64,000 nucleotides of DNA from Cornus controversa (lineage: Eukaryota; Streptophyta; Magnoliopsida; Cornales; Cornaceae): positions 21,209,755 to 21,273,754 of the forward strand of contig CM048853.1 in NCBI GenBank assembly GCA_026545225.1, written 5' to 3'. A program made the translations under genes and the position numbers. Below, one piece after another: positions 22,858-35,430 of this stretch. Position 1 is the stretch's first letter. Each line of letters opens with the position of its first letter. Under the pieces are notes generated by a model, which saw nothing but the letters and a program-made list of their open reading frames with translations, did no database searches and was not told the origin of the DNA.

Positions 22858-23745
22858 TTAAGGGGTTCTCCAGCTTTGACTTCAACAAAAAGCAACATGA
22901 GATAATATGTTGAGAGTTAGCATATTCAAATTAAATGAATAATTGAATACATTGTATTTGAAAAAAATAAATAAAAATAAGATAGCAAATGATTATTTCC
23001 AGGATAACTATAAATTATCCAAAAAAATTTGTTAATTACATAATGGAACAAACTTTTAAGACGTTAATATTTATCCACCATCAGCATCTGATTCACCTGG
23101 AATATATTACATCACCTATCCCTTATTATTATTTTCAATAATTTTAACCATGATTTCTGTCCATTTTCGCTTTTATTTCAGCCATTACATGTGGATACCA
23201 CCAATAATATAAAAAGGGTTGAAAAATCTAAAAAAATGCATAAAAAGATGCTAAACCACATACTACAGGGCATGTAATTAGTTTTACCTTTCACGGCTTC
23301 AGCAAGATATAGCACAGAATCTGACTTTCTTCATTTAGATTCATTGTAAATAGAGAGATAGTTCAGTCCTCCATGGTATAGAGGAATTACAAAATTAAAA
23401 GCTTGAAAGATTAATATAACTTGCCGAGTCAATTATTTGTGTTTTCTTTTTCTCTTTTTTTTTTTTTCCCAGTTATGTACAATCATATATAGAATAATTT
23501 TGTATTATCCTAACAGTTACTAAAAATGAAAGATATGGTAGCAAACAAACCTATTAAAGATATAGAAGCAAAAAGATCGAGAAACCTTTTAAGGTCAACA
23601 CAAGCTGGAAATTGGAAACTTAGTCTTCATCAAATACAAAAATTAGACAATGAAAATAAATCAAGAAAAATAGTAAAATACTCCAAAGAAAGGGCATGGA
23701 CAAGCTAACTTCAAACATTCGTTTAGTTACAGCAATTTCAATAAG

Positions 23746-23868
23746 CTTTTTTTTTTTTTCTATTGATAGGTAAGAAGGAGACACACCCATTATTGCCCCA
23801 CTAAGGACTTGAACCCTCAACCTCTCATATGGAATAAGAAGATACCATTTGAGCTATAAGGCTCCCCC
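23746..23868 (-). mobile_element. tRNA-derived SINE (U1)
   Basis: Read on the - strand it starts GGGGGAGCCTTATAGCTC. It carries an A-box-like TAGCTCAAATGG and a B-box GGTTCAAGTCC, and ends in a poly-A tail (T-run at 23747-23759). The flanks AATTTCAATAAG and AATTCTACTAAG look like an eroded target duplication. The polymerase III boxes and A-tail are the hallmarks of plant tRNA SINEs. It cannot be a working tRNA gene because no complete cloverleaf is formed. Confidence 0.85.
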
Positions 23869-24216
23869 AATTCTACTAAGTTCTTTCTTCCATGATAAGT
23901 TCGATATTTGGCATGAAGAATTACAATGAATTATCTAATATATTGAAAGCATGCTACTTAGTAAGGAATGTGAACCAAGCACACACTTTAGGTTATGTGT
24001 ACCTTTATAAAATAGTAAGGCATACCACCATAAATATTAGAGATAGTGATTAATGACTTTACTTTGACAATTTATTGTTTGGTTGATTTAATGGGATCAC
24101 TAAAGATGATTGCTAAATTATTTTTCCATGAAGAGTGGAGAACATTAATCTTGTCAACTAGCCCCAAAAAAATAATTATAACTCCAAAAAAAGAAAATTA
24201 GAAAAAATGTTTACCT

Positions 24217-25360
24217 CTAGATCACAGGATATGTCACCACCATATTAATTCTTAACATTTCAAAAGGACCAATATTCCTTTTGATGTATTCAAATCCTTG
24301 CTCTCCCCAAGAGTTACCCCAGCTGTTCTGTATGATCCACACATCCTCTCCATCCTTTTGCATACACCCTACTATCAATATTACATGAAATCATCTAACA
24401 ATTTCAGTCCTAAATTCTTTGATGTCTGCTCGATATGTTCCCTATACAAAAATATTATTATTATTACATATTAAAATTAGAATTTCAAATAAACTGTTCA
24501 AGTAGAAATTCTTTTACCTTTTCATAGTTGTGAAATGATCTAGGAGTCATAATTTGTGCGAAAAGAGGCTGCCTTCGAAGTGTTTCTATCATTTCCTTCT
24601 CATCACCAGGGGGTATTAAAGACGCTTACTGTCTGCTCTTGATTCAACACACTTCCACTGTAGTGTCCGAGTAGATACGGTTACTTTCTCTCGAACCATA
24701 GTAATATTATTTGATTCGATCATTGAATCATTTATTTCTCTTGAAATCTCTTCAATGTTTATTTCTACACACGTCTTTTTTAGGAGGCCTACAGCCACTT
24801 TAAATGCATAAATAAAGATAGTCTTGGTCTTTACTTTAATATCTTCTTTGGAACTAACCGTATACCCTTTGTATGGGTAGTCTTTTTCCAACGCAATTTC
24901 ATTTTGACATATGTAATCGTATGCACTTGTAACATATTCATGAGTAGACAAGTCAAGCAATTCACTTTGGACAATGTGGTGAATTACTGACCAGACTCCC
25001 GACAACACGTCAAATGCCCAGCAAAAATCTGAAATAAAGTAATACCACAATAAACTAAACCATTGGTAAAAAATAAGCATTATTAAACGTAAAGGAAGAG
25101 GTTTCATCCCCACGAGGAAGGAATTGTTGTTCTCTTCGGATAGATGTTCTTGGTAGATCATAAATTGTTGGATAAAAAAGGATTAATCGAATCATGGGAA
25201 ACGAGAAGCGTTTCTACTTTTTAAAATCTACAGCTTACCAGAATCGAAAATATGGTGATTAAACAGGGGCCATGGTAACTTTTAGATAGATGTAGTGGAA
25301 AGATTTCATGATCTTCAACAAAGAAATAATGGATAACATTCCAATTTTGATTAAAATGTG
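24217..25360 (-). pseudogene. Papain-like (C1A) cysteine protease pseudogene, U1
   Basis: Split exons read leftward. A mature-domain start is followed by [12 protein letters not shown] with the catalytic Cys codon at 25021-25023, and [16 protein letters not shown]. Next are [11 protein letters not shown] (about 24900-24865), an exon DEKEMIETLRRQPLFAQ (about 24600-24550) and HVILIVG with the catalytic His (24385-24387). The last part is WIIQNSWGNSWGEQGF with the active-site Asn (24325-24327), ending YPVI and a TAG stop at 24217. Papain itself has the same order (CWAF, EEDYPY, HAV..VGYG, NSWG). All three catalytic residues survive here, but frameshifts separate the blocks and the segment after STHE lacks the Gly-rich loop. 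The region between DYPYKGY and DEKEM is longer than usual. Probably non-functional. Confidence 0.8.
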
Positions 25361-25374
25361 CAATGTTACTATGG

Positions 25375-26184
25375 AACTGTCGTCATGTTACTTTATTCGA
25401 TCAACCCACTTAGAGCCAACCACATTAACATGAAGCAGACGAGGCACTAATGACCACGTGTGATTGTTTTGAAGAACTTGAACCTCCTCATTCATGGCAG
25501 TGATCCAATGAGTATACTTAAGCGTTAAACGAAGGGTCTGAGGCTCAACAATAGTGTCGACTTGAGCGAGATTGCACACATAGTCAATCAAATATGCTAG
25601 AGGACGACAATCATGCCGAGGATATGTCGAGATGGCATCTTCGTTATCACTCTGATCATGAATAATGACCAGTTTGTGATCAATGTCATTGGTAGCTGCT
25701 AATTCGGATATAACTAGTCGTCATTTAATGGATCAGCTGCGGGAATATCCTTGTTTGGAGTGTCTTTTGATTGTTAAGCTATAGGAATATCGTCTTTGGA
25801 ATCAGCTATGAAAATATGGTCGTTTGAAGCCCCAACATGATCAACAAAAGGCTCAATAACTGAATCCATACTTGTATCACAACAAAAGTTAATATTAGAA
25901 ATAAATTGTTGTGCACTAGGATGATTTTCTCCATTTTCTACTGTTGTCCGAAACCAATCATCAAGAGATAGTAATTATGTAAGTTTCGATGAATATGAAA
26001 ACAACTCCTACTGAGATGACTTGTAAGGAAATTTTCCTTCATCTAAGATGACATGCCTTGATATATATACTCGTTTGGTGCGAGGATCTAAGCACCTACA
26101 GCCCTTATAGATTGGGTTGTTGTCAACAAAAACACAAGGATCATTTTCAAGATGTTGGAATACGCCAATACTACGAGCAACAAT
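25375..26184 (-). mobile_element. Ty1/copia pol fragment (U1)
   Basis: Read leftward: an integrase C-terminal piece (YRCLDPRTKRVYISRHVILD, about 26105-26045), an acidic linker, and the start of the reverse transcriptase domain WITAMNEEVQVLQNNHTWSL (about 25510-25450) ending VGSKWVDRIK. It is inserted in or fused to the protease flank at about 25375. No LTR or catalytic YVDD is present in this copy. Confidence 0.85.
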
Positions 26185-27311
26185 TTATCTGCTAAAAGGT
26201 TTTCCAGAACTAACTTAGGGGGCAAAATCATTTCCCTGTCCTCCCTATCACCTATAGCTACCTGAGAATCAAAAAAATCACAAAAATTTTACCATGCAAA
26301 ACAATTTGTAACTTAAATATTATAAATTTAATCCATATTTTACCATTATGACAAACTTCACCAATAATAAAAACCATTATAACCTGGGATATAGGTATGA
26401 TTTCTCCTTTTTCAAGTATTACCTTAACGGGCTCTCCAGCTTTGACTTCAACAAAAAGCAACATGAGATAATATGTTAAGAGTTAGCATATTCAAATTAA
26501 ATGAATAATTGAATACATTATATTTGGAAAAAATAAATAAAAATAAGATAGCAAATGATTATTTCCAGGATAACTATAAATTATCCAAAAAATTTTTGTT
26601 AATTACATAATGGAACAAACTTTTAAGACGTTAATATTTATCCACCATCAGCATCTGATTCACCTGGAATATATTACATCACCTATCCCTTATTATTATT
26701 TTCAATAATTTTAACCCTGATTTTCGTCCATTTTCTCTTTTATTTCAGCCATTTCATGTGGATACCACCAATAATATAAAAAGAGTTAAAAATCTAAAAA
26801 TATGCATAAAAAGATGCTAAACCACATACTACAGGGCATGTAATTAGTTTTACCTTTCGCGGCTTTAACAAGATATAGCACAGAATCTGACTTTCTTTGA
26901 AGAACATTTAGATTCATTGTAAATAGAGAGATAGTTCAGTCCTCCATGGTATAGAGGAATACAAAATTAAAAGCTTGAAAGATTAATATAACTTGCCGAG
27001 TCAATTATTCGTGTTTTCTTTCTCTTTTTTTTTTCCAATTATGTACAACCATATATAGAATATTTATGTATTATCCTAACAGTTACTAAAAATGGAAGAT
27101 ATGGTAGGAAACAAACCTATTAAAGATACAAAAGCAAAAAGATCGAGAAACCTTTTAAGGGCAAGACAGGCTGGAAATTGGAAACTTAGTCTTCATCAAA
27201 TACAAAAATTAGACAATGGAAATAAATCAAGAAAAATAGGAAAACACTCCAAAGAAAGGGCATGGACAACCTAACTTAAAACATTCTTTTAGTTACAGCA
27301 ATTTCAATAAG
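26185..27311 (-). pseudogene. HD2-type fragment and unassigned exon, U2
   Basis: Exon 1 reads VEVKAGEPVKVILEKGE with IIPISQ and a GT donor. Exon 2 follows after a CAG acceptor and reads VAIGDREDREMILPP then KLVLENLLA (26262-26185). This matches the nucleoplasmin-like N-terminal domain of plant HD2 histone deacetylases (EVKxGEPLKV...LSQ and KLVLGTLS). A further exon-like - strand piece starting MNLNVLQRKSDSVLYLAEA lies at about 26858-26918, with a GT donor after it. Its protein family is not recognised. Confidence 0.65.
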
Positions 27312-27432
27312 CTTTTTTTTTTTCTATTGATAGGTAAGAAGGAGACACACCCATTATTGCCCCACTAAGGACTTGAACCCTCAACCTCTCATATGGAATA
27401 AGAAGATACCATTTGAGCTATAAGGCTCCCCC
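27312..27432 (-). mobile_element. tRNA-derived SINE (U2)
   Basis: The same element and position in the unit as in U1, with a shorter T-run (27313-27323). Box A and box B are unchanged, so it was duplicated with the unit and was not inserted separately. Confidence 0.85.
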
Positions 27433-27774
27433 AATTCTACTAAGTTCTTTCTTCCATGATAAGTTCGATATTAGGCATGAAGAATTACAATGAATTATCT
27501 AATATATTGAAAGCATGCTACTTAGTAAGGAATGTGAACCAAGCACACACTTTAGGTTATGTGTACCTTTATAAAATAGTAAGGCATACCACCATAAATA
27601 TTAGAGATAGTGATTAATGACTTTACTTTGACAATTTATTGTTTGGTTGATTTAATGGGATCACTAAAGATGATTGCTAAATTATTTTTCCATGAAGAGT
27701 GGAGAACATTAATCTTGTCAACTAGTCCCAAAAAAATAATTATAACTCCAAAAAGAGAAAATTAGAAAAAATGT

Positions 27775-28930
27775 TTACCTATGGATCACAGGATATGTCA
27801 CCACCATATTAATTCTTAACATTTCGAAAGGACCAATATTCCTTTTGCTGTATTCAAATCCTTGCTCTCCCCAAGAGGAACCCAGCTGCTCTGTATGATC
27901 CACACATTCTCTCCATCCTTTTGCATACACCCTACTTTCAATATTACATGAAATCATCTAACAATTTCAGTCCTAAATTCTTTGATGTCTGCTCGATATG
28001 TTCCCTATACAAAAATATTATTATTATTACATATTAAAATTGGAATTTCAAATAAACTGTTCAAGTAGAAATTCTTTTACCTTTTCATAGTTGTGAAATG
28101 ATCTAGGAGTCATAATTTGTACGAGGAGAGGCTGCCTTCGAAGTGTTTCTATCATTGCTTTCTCATCACCAGGGGTATTAAAGACGCTTACTGTCTGATT
28201 TTGATTCAACACACTTCCACTGAAGTGTCCGAGTAGATATTGTTACTTTCTCTCGAACCATAGTAATATTATTTGATTCGATCATTGAATCATTTATTTC
28301 TCTTGAAATCTCTTCAATGTTTATTTCTACACACGTCTTTTTTAGGAGGCCTATAGCTACTTTAAATGCATAAATATAGATAGTCTTGGTCTTTACTTTA
28401 ATATCTTCTTTGGAACTAACCGTATACCCTTTGTATGGGTAGTCTTTTTCCAACGCAATTTCATTTTGACATATTTAATCGTATGCACTTGTAACATATT
28501 CATGAGTAGACAAGTCAAACAATTCACTTTGGACAATGTGGTGAATTATTGACCAGAGTCCTGACAACACGTCAAATGGCTAGTAAAAACCTGAAATAAA
28601 GTAATACCACAATAAACTAAACCATTGGTAAAAAATAAGCATTATTAAAGGTAAAGGAAGAGGTTTCATCCTCATGAGGAAGGAATTGTTGTTCTCTTCG
28701 GATAGGTGTTTTGGTAGATCATAAATTGTGGGATAAGAAAAGATTAATCGAATCATGAAAAATGAGAAGCGTTTCTACTTTTTAAAATCTGCAGCTTACC
28801 AGAATCAAAAATATGGTGATTAAACAGGGGCCATGGTAACTTTTAGATAGACGTAGTGGAAAGATTTCATGATCTTCAACAAAGAAATAATGGATAACAT
28901 TCCAATTTTGATTAAAATATGCAATGCTAC
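27775..28930 (-). pseudogene. C1A cysteine protease pseudogene, U2
   Basis: The exons are as in U1, but the active-site segment is destroyed: the Cys codon reads TAC and the following Trp codon is a TAG stop (about 28582-28587). One base is also lost beside the NSWG motif, so the C-terminal exon is read as EQLGSSWGEQGF in a shifted frame. DYPYKGY and YPVI remain readable. Confidence 0.8.
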
Positions 28931-28934
28931 TATG

Positions 28935-29935
28935 GAACTGTCTTCATGTTACTTTATTCGAATGACCTACTTAGAGCCAACCACATTAACATGAGGCAAA
29001 CGAGGCACTAATGACCACGTGTGATTGGTTTGAAGAACTTGAACCTCCTCATTCATGGCAGTGATCCAACGAGTATACTTAAGCGTTAAACGAAGGGTCT
29101 GAGGCTCAACAATAGTGTCGACTTGAGCGAGATTGCACACATAGTCAATCAAATATGCTAGAGGATGACAATCACGCCGAGGATATGTCGAGATGGCATC
29201 TTCGTTATCACTCTGATCATGACCAGTTTGTCATCAATTTAATTGGTAGCTGCTAATTCTGATATAACTAGTCGTCATTTAATGGATCAGCTGCGGGAAT
29301 ATCATCGTTTGGAGTGTCTTTTGATGGCTAAGCTATAGGAATATCGTCTTTGGAATCAACTATGGAAATATGGTCGTTTGAAGCCTCAACATGATCAGCA
29401 AAAGGCTCAATAACTGAATCTATACTTGTATCACAACAAAAGTTAATATTAGAAATAAATTGTTGTGCACTAGGATGATTTTCTCCATTTTCTACTATTG
29501 TCCCAAACTAATCATCAAGAGATAGGAATTATGTAAGTTCTGGTGAACATCAAAACAACTCCGATTGAGAAGACTTGTAAGGAAAAAAATTTTCATCTAA
29601 GATGACATGCCTTGATATATATACTCGTTTGGTGCGAGGATCTAAGCACCTATAGCCCTTTTAGATTGGGTTGTTGTCAACAAAAACACATGGATTATTT
29701 TCAATATGCTGGAATACGCCAAGACTACGAGCAAGATGAGAAATCTGCTATCACCACATGAGATAATTGTTGGAGCCAAGTTTGATTAACATTAGGTTGG
29801 TGTATGGATGAAATGCTTGGATGGTGAGTTTGGGCTCTTCCAATAGGCTTGATGAGTTACAAGATTAAAGAAAAATATAATTGTGGTTTAAGCTTGCGAG
29901 TTTAGAGGCTCTGATAACATAACATCTCGTTTCAA
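28935..29935 (-). mobile_element. Ty1/copia pol fragment with primer-binding site (U2)
   Basis: It carries the integrase end and reverse transcriptase start as in U1, but continues to TTATCAGAGCC (29907-29917, - strand), close to the tRNA-Met primer site TGGTATCAGAGCC used by copia elements. Most of gag and the protease/integrase core is deleted between the primer site and the pol piece. An 8-base deletion in the linker (about 29221) is shared with U5 only. Confidence 0.82.
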
Positions 29936-29969
29936 TTAGTGAAAATTGTGTTTGTATTGATTTTCTTGG

Positions 29970-30009
<40 letters not shown>

Positions 30010-30955
30010 ATAAGGGAATATTCAAGAGTGCCCATAATGATAAGGGAATATTAAAAAAAGTTAATCAAATGAGATTACAATCAACCCTTTAAAGGTGGAA
30101 CAAATCTGTTGTGTTATGATTTGTGAGATAAATATTTGTGTCTGCTTGTGCTTATCACTTGCCATCTTCACCAAACACAGCAAAACATACAGACATAACA
30201 ACAATAAGACATAAATTTAAAACGTAAAAAATAATTAGTCTCATTTACATGCACATCATACTATACCTATAAATGTGAAAACAGAGGAAATACGATGAGA
30301 TAAAAGATCATTAGAGAGATCTGTAAAATACGTATGCCTAAAACAAAAAGGGCACCATGAGATTGAGGTTTGGACTATGTATCATATAGAAATATAGAGA
30401 GAGATATGTAAAATACATATACCTGAAACAAAAAAGGCACCATGAGATTGAGGTTTGGCGTAGAGGTGGGCTTCGGAGGCTTATGATTGGAAGAAGAATA
30501 TTATCATTTCGAGAACATTCTACTAAACGAGATCATTGGAGGTGTAGCATGAGGGGATTATATAGAGGATTGCGCCTACAAACGTGATTTCTTGTTCGAA
30601 AAATAAGAGTACAATAAAAAAAGAAGCGGAACGAGGATACCACGTGTCTATAATATAATATTCTAATCCTAAAGTGAGCAACCATGTTTAGTTTTCCTAA
30701 TTTAAAAGTTAAATTCCAAAGTTATTGTTTTGTATACAAAGAAAATATTTGGTGATCAAACTTTTATAACTAGTGATTTTGTGAAAAGAAAACAAATGTC
30801 ATTTTTTTTCATTCTGGTACCGACATGAACTCACTAGCGCATTTTTATACCAATTCTATTTAAAATGAACAAATTTTTAAAAGCAATATTAAGATCATAA
30901 TTAATCACCAAGTCATTATTTTTTTTTTTAAAATTAAAATTTTAAAAAGTTTATT
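29936..30955 (-). mobile_element. Copia LTR-like and AT-rich DNA of block B1
   Basis: Directly upstream of the primer site in element orientation, so at least the part next to 29.94 kb should be LTR. It contains (AT)n at 29978-30003 and two AAGGGAATATT direct repeats. GCACCATGAGATTGAGGTTTGG occurs twice (about 30352 and 30439). No gene. Confidence 0.5.
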
Positions 30956-30958
30956 TTT

Positions 30959-31610
30959 CTACGTTAAATATTTTTCATAGATAAATTTCAAACCCTTAAC
31001 TCCCTTGTAGATAGCTTTTGTTTGCCTTCTGATACCTTTTCCAATTTTCTTGGTCTCCCCTTCTACAATCGTATGCACTGATAACTGATCCCCCTCCTCT
31101 TTTTCCCCGTGGGACATTATCCAACAATTCTTGAGTGGACAAGTCAAGTAATTCACCATGGACAATGTGGTGAATTGCTCAGTAGACTCCCAACGACACG
31201 CCAAATGCCGAAAAAAAATAAAAAATAAAGTAATACCACAATAAAATAAACCATTGTCAAAAAATAAATAGTACTAAAGGCAAAGGAAGAGATTTCATCC
31301 CCATGAGGAAGGAATCGTTGTTCTCTTTGAATAGATGTTCTTGGTAGATCATTTTTAAGACAAAAGATTACCTTATTTTATTGTCAATTCCATAGTTCAT
31401 AAACTGTGGGAACAAAAAGGATTAATCGAATCATGGGAAACGAGAAACTTTTCTAATTTTTTAAATCTACAACTTAATAAAATTGAAAATATGGTGATTA
31501 AACATGGCCATGGTAACTTTTAGACAGATGTGGTGGAAAGAGTTAATGATATTTAACAAAGAAATAATGTATAACATTCTTGTTTGGATTAAAATGTAGA
31601 ATGTTACTAT
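30959..31610 (-). pseudogene. C1A cysteine protease fragment B1-a
   Basis: Readable pieces are AIHHIVHGELLDLSTQELLD and a Gly-rich PRGKRGGGSVISAYD, the S2-loop segment that U-type copies lack. The catalytic Cys-Trp is gone (TTTTTTCGGCATTTGG near 31212). Frames are broken, and the C-terminal His/Asn exons are absent from this block. Confidence 0.7.
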
Positions 31611-32261
31611 GGAATATTAGAGTGCTGGGGAAGTGAGAGCTAACAGATACTTTTATACTAAATTCTAAAAAAATAAATGAAGAAACAACTTATCGTGTGT
31701 ATCTGTTATTAATTTTATCAGAAGATATACAATTCTCCTAAACCAAGAAGTATAAAGAATACATTGCCTTGATCCATATAAGTGTTTTTCCTCTTACTTT
31801 CCATATTTTTCTAATGGTTCAGGACACACTACTGAAATCACAATATCATATTTAAAGCAAAGTAATCCAACAGAAAACTTATAACTCTAACTTTCTTTTA
31901 CTCACAATTGGTTGAATTTAACATTAACCAACTCAGTAGCTGCATGAGCAGCCGCAATAGCAGCTTAAGCTCTCTCAAAATATCAAATGATTGAGGTTTT
32001 GTCCCCATTTTAGTATTACTAACGAGTATCTTATAACAATCCTTAACTGATAGTGCAATCAATCCATCCGTACTCAACAAGGGCATTTTATTGGTAGGGT
32101 CCTAAGATTGTAGATATCAGACTACTTGTTTAGTATTTATAGAGACATGATAGGAGGATGTTCAGGAGGACCCTGTTAGGAAGGAGCTCTAGAAAGTGTA
32201 GTGCTAAAGTAACATCATTTGATATTTTGGGGAGCCTCTGCATTAAGCGAGCACAAAACAA
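31611..32261. other. Unassigned segment of block B1
   Basis: One - strand frame at 31898-32086 starts MPLLSTDGLIALSVKDCYK. In another frame a short Ala-rich AAIAAAHAATELVNVKF reading appears. This resembles low-complexity Ala-rich helices and is not enough for a family call. The segment is duplicated at 52.2-52.8 kb. Confidence 0.4.

Positions 32262-32312
<51 letters not shown>
32262..32312. repeat. (TA)n microsatellite
   Basis: A pure TA run of about 50 bp. The paralogous site at 52824-52841 has under 20 bp, so the locus has changed length since the duplication. Confidence 0.95.
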
Positions 32313-32313
<1 letters not shown>

Positions 32314-33660
32314 TCGTGACGAGAATATCATCAACATAAATACGAAGTAAGACAGTAGTGGGATATTGTTGATAAATATAGAGAGATTTGTGAAAGAGAC
32401 ATACATGATCGGGCTTGTGAACCTCAATGAAACTGGGAGGTTGTTACATTTATACTATTTCTTTAATATTGTCATTCAAGAAAGCATTTTTTAAATCAAG
32501 TTGTCGCATGCCCCAATTGAGAGAAGTAGAGATAGAAATAACCGAAAGAATAGTATTATGGCGAATGACTGGGCTGTAAGTCTCGTCATATTTGACCTCA
32601 AAAACTAGAGTGAAGTTAAGAGCAACCAAGCCAGCTTTAAACCGATCAATGGAATTGTCTTCACGTTACTTTATTCAATGGACCCACTTAGTGCCAACCA
32701 CATTAACATTAGTCAGATGATGCACTAATGACCACGTGTGATTGGTTTGAAGAACTTGAACCTTCTCATTCATGGCAGTGATCCAACGAGTATACTTAAG
32801 CCTTAAACGAAGGGCCTGAGGCTCAACAATAGTGTCGACTTGAGCGAGATTGCACACATAGTCAACCAAATATGCTAGAGGACGACAATCACGCCGAGGA
32901 TATGTCGAGATGACATCTTCGTTGTCATTGTGATCATGAATAATGACCAGTTTGTCATCAATGTCATTGGTAGCTGCTAATTCGGATATAACTAGTCGTC
33001 ATTTAATGGATTAGCTGCGGGAATATCCTCGTTTGAAGTGTCTTTTCATGGTTAAGCTATAGGAATATCGTCTTTGGAATCAACTGCGGGAATATGGTCG
33101 TTTGGAGCCTCAACATGATCAGCAAAAGGCTCAATAACTGCATCCATACTTGTTTCACAACAAAAGTTAATATTAGAAATAAATTGTTGTGCACTAGGAT
33201 GATTTTCTCCATTTTCTACTGTTGTCCCAAACCAATCATCAAGAGATAGGAATTATGTAAGTTCCGGTGAACATGAAAACAACTCCGATTGAGATGACTT
33301 GTAAAAAAAATTTTCTTTATCTAAGATGACATGCCTTGATATATATACTCGTTTGGTGCGAGGGTCTAAGCATCGATAGCCCTTATAGATTGGGTTGTTG
33401 TTAACAAAAATACATGGATCATTTTCAAGATGCTGGAATACGCCAAAAGTACGAGCAAGATGAGAAATCTGCTACCACCACATGAGATAATTGTTGGAGC
33501 CAAGTTTGATTGACATTAGGTTGGTGTATGGATGAAATGCTTGGATGGTGAGTTTGGGCTCTTCCAATAGGCTTGATGAGTTACAAGATTAAAGAAAAAT
33601 ATAACTGTTGTTTAAGCTTGCGAGTTTAGAGGCTCTGATAACATAATATCTCGTTTTAAT
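32313..33660 (-). mobile_element. Ty1/copia pol fragment with YVDD (B1)
   Basis: The longest copia stretch in macro-unit 1. Read leftward: primer-site-like TTATCAGAGCC (33631-33641), integrase end (CLDPRTKRVYISRHVILD), linker, reverse transcriptase WITAMNEKVQVLQTNHTWSL, VKYDETYSPVIHHNTIRSV, QLDLKNAFLN, and the catalytic YVDD (32327-32338) in LRIYVDDILVTS. Stops and frameshifts make it inactive. It ends in the TA microsatellite. Confidence 0.88.
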
Positions 33661-34025
33661 TAGTGAAAATTGTGTTTGTATTGATTTTCTTGGTTAATAT
33701 ATATATATATACATAATAAGGGAATATTCAAGAGTGCCCATAATGATAAGGGAATATTAAAAAAAATTAATCAAATGAGATTACAATCAACCCTTTAAAG
33801 GTAGAACAAATTTGTTGTGTTATGATTTGTGAGATAAATATTTGTGTCTGCTTGTGCCTTATCACTTGACGTTTTTACCAAACACAGTAAAACATACATA
33901 CATAACAACAATTAGACATAAATTTAAAAGGAAAAAAATAATTAGTCTCATCTACATGTGTATCATACTATACCTATATTGATATATATATTTTTTGAGT
34001 CTCATGAACATCATTTAATACATAA

Positions 34026-34066
<41 letters not shown>

Positions 34067-34705
34067 GTCAACAATAAATGTGAAAACAGAGCAAATGCGA
34101 TGACATAAAAGATCGTATAATTTACAAAATCATGTATCATACAGAAATATAGAGAGATCTGTAAAATACCTATACTTAAAACAACAATGGGGCACCATGA
34201 GATTGAGGTTTGGAGTAGTGGTGGGCTTTGGAGGCTTATGATTGGGATGAAAAATAGTGTGCAAGAATATCATAATTTTGAAAACGTTCTACTGAATGAG
34301 ATCATTGGAGGTGTAGCATAAGTGGATTATATAGAGGATTGCACCTGCAAACGTGATTTCTGGTTTGAAAATTGGGAGTACAAAAAAAAAAAAAAGAGGG
34401 GAGTTTTTGGGTGCTAATTTAATCTAGACAAGTTTTTTAATGGGTAAGTAGAACGAGGATATCTCGTGTCTATAATAGAATATTTTAATCCTAAAGTGAG
34501 CAACGTATTTAGTCTTCTTGATTTAAAAGTTAAATTCCAAAGTTATTGGTTTGTATACAAAGGCAATGTTTGGCGATCCAACTTTTATGACTAGTGATTT
34601 TGTGAAAAGAATATTTTTTTCACTCTGGTACCTACATGAACTCACTAGCACATTTTTATACCAATTCTATTTGAAATAAACAAATTTTTAAAAGCAATAT
34701 TAAGA
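33661..34705 (-). mobile_element. LTR-like and AT-rich DNA of block B1, second copy
   Basis: Parallel to 29936-30955 (same GAGATTGAGGTTTGG and AAGGGAATATT words), so block B1 itself contains an older duplication. It carries (AT)n runs at 33698-33713 and 34029-34062. No gene. Confidence 0.5.
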
Positions 34706-34711
34706 TCATAA

Positions 34712-35430
34712 TTAATCACCAGTCATTATTATATTTTTTAAAACTAAAATTTTAAAAAGTTTATTTTTCTGCATTAAATATTTTTCATAGATAAATTTCA
34801 AACCCTTAACTCCCTTGTAGATAGCCTTTGTTTGCCTTCTGATACCTTTTTTTATTTTCTTGGTCTGCCCTTCTACAATCGTATGCACTGATAACTGATT
34901 TTCCTCCTCTTTTTCCCCTTTGGACATTATCCAACAGTTCTTGAGTGGACAAGTCAAGTAATTCACCATGTACAATGTGGTGAATTGCTGAGCAGACTCC
35001 CAAGACATGCCAAATGTCCAGCAAAAGCTTGAAATGAAGTAATACCACAATAACTAAACCATTGGCAAAAAATAAACAGTATTAAAGGCAAAGGAAGAGA
35101 TTTCATCCCATGAGAAAGGAATCATTGTTCTTCTCAAATAGATGTTCTTGGTAGATCATTTTTAAGACAAGATCAAGATTATCTTATTTTATTGTCAATT
35201 CCATAGCTCATAAATTGTGAGAACAAAAAGGATTAATTGAATAATGGGAAATGAGAAGCGTTTCTATTTCTCTAAATCTACAACTTAATACAATAAAAAA
35301 TATGGTGATTGAACATGGGCCATGGTAACTTTTAGATAGACGTGGTGGAAAGATTTCATGATCTTCAACAAAGAAATAATGGATAACATTCTCGTTTGAA
35401 TTAAAATGTACAATGTTATTATGGAATATT
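34712..35430 (-). pseudogene. C1A cysteine protease fragment B1-b
   Basis: FCWTFGM (Cys and Trp present) is followed, after a small indel, by VCSAIHHIVHGELLDLSTQE and LLDNVQRGKRGGKSVISAYD. Only the Cys-containing lobe is present; no His or Asn exon follows. The fragment is closest to the copy at 55104-55825. Confidence 0.72.

Larger units (their letters stand above)
22858..26184. repeat. Array unit U1
   Basis: Order on the + strand: HD2 exon-1 remnant (VEVKAGEPL, about 22858-22905, - strand), an unassigned exon-like piece (about 23282-23345), a short + strand frame of unknown meaning (23526-23708), a SINE, a protease pseudogene and a copia fragment. It differs from the other units by the inversion at its left end and by the least damaged protease. 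Confidence 0.85.

Noticed and set aside
23746..23868. A tRNA gene
   Set aside because: Polymerase III boxes are present, but there is no complete cloverleaf, and an A-rich tail follows. SINE is the better explanation.
31898..32086. An Ala-rich helix resembling IST1-like or similar proteins
   Set aside because: Only about 17 residues in a shifted frame, and the frame is broken in the duplicate at 52.5 kb. Too weak for a family call.
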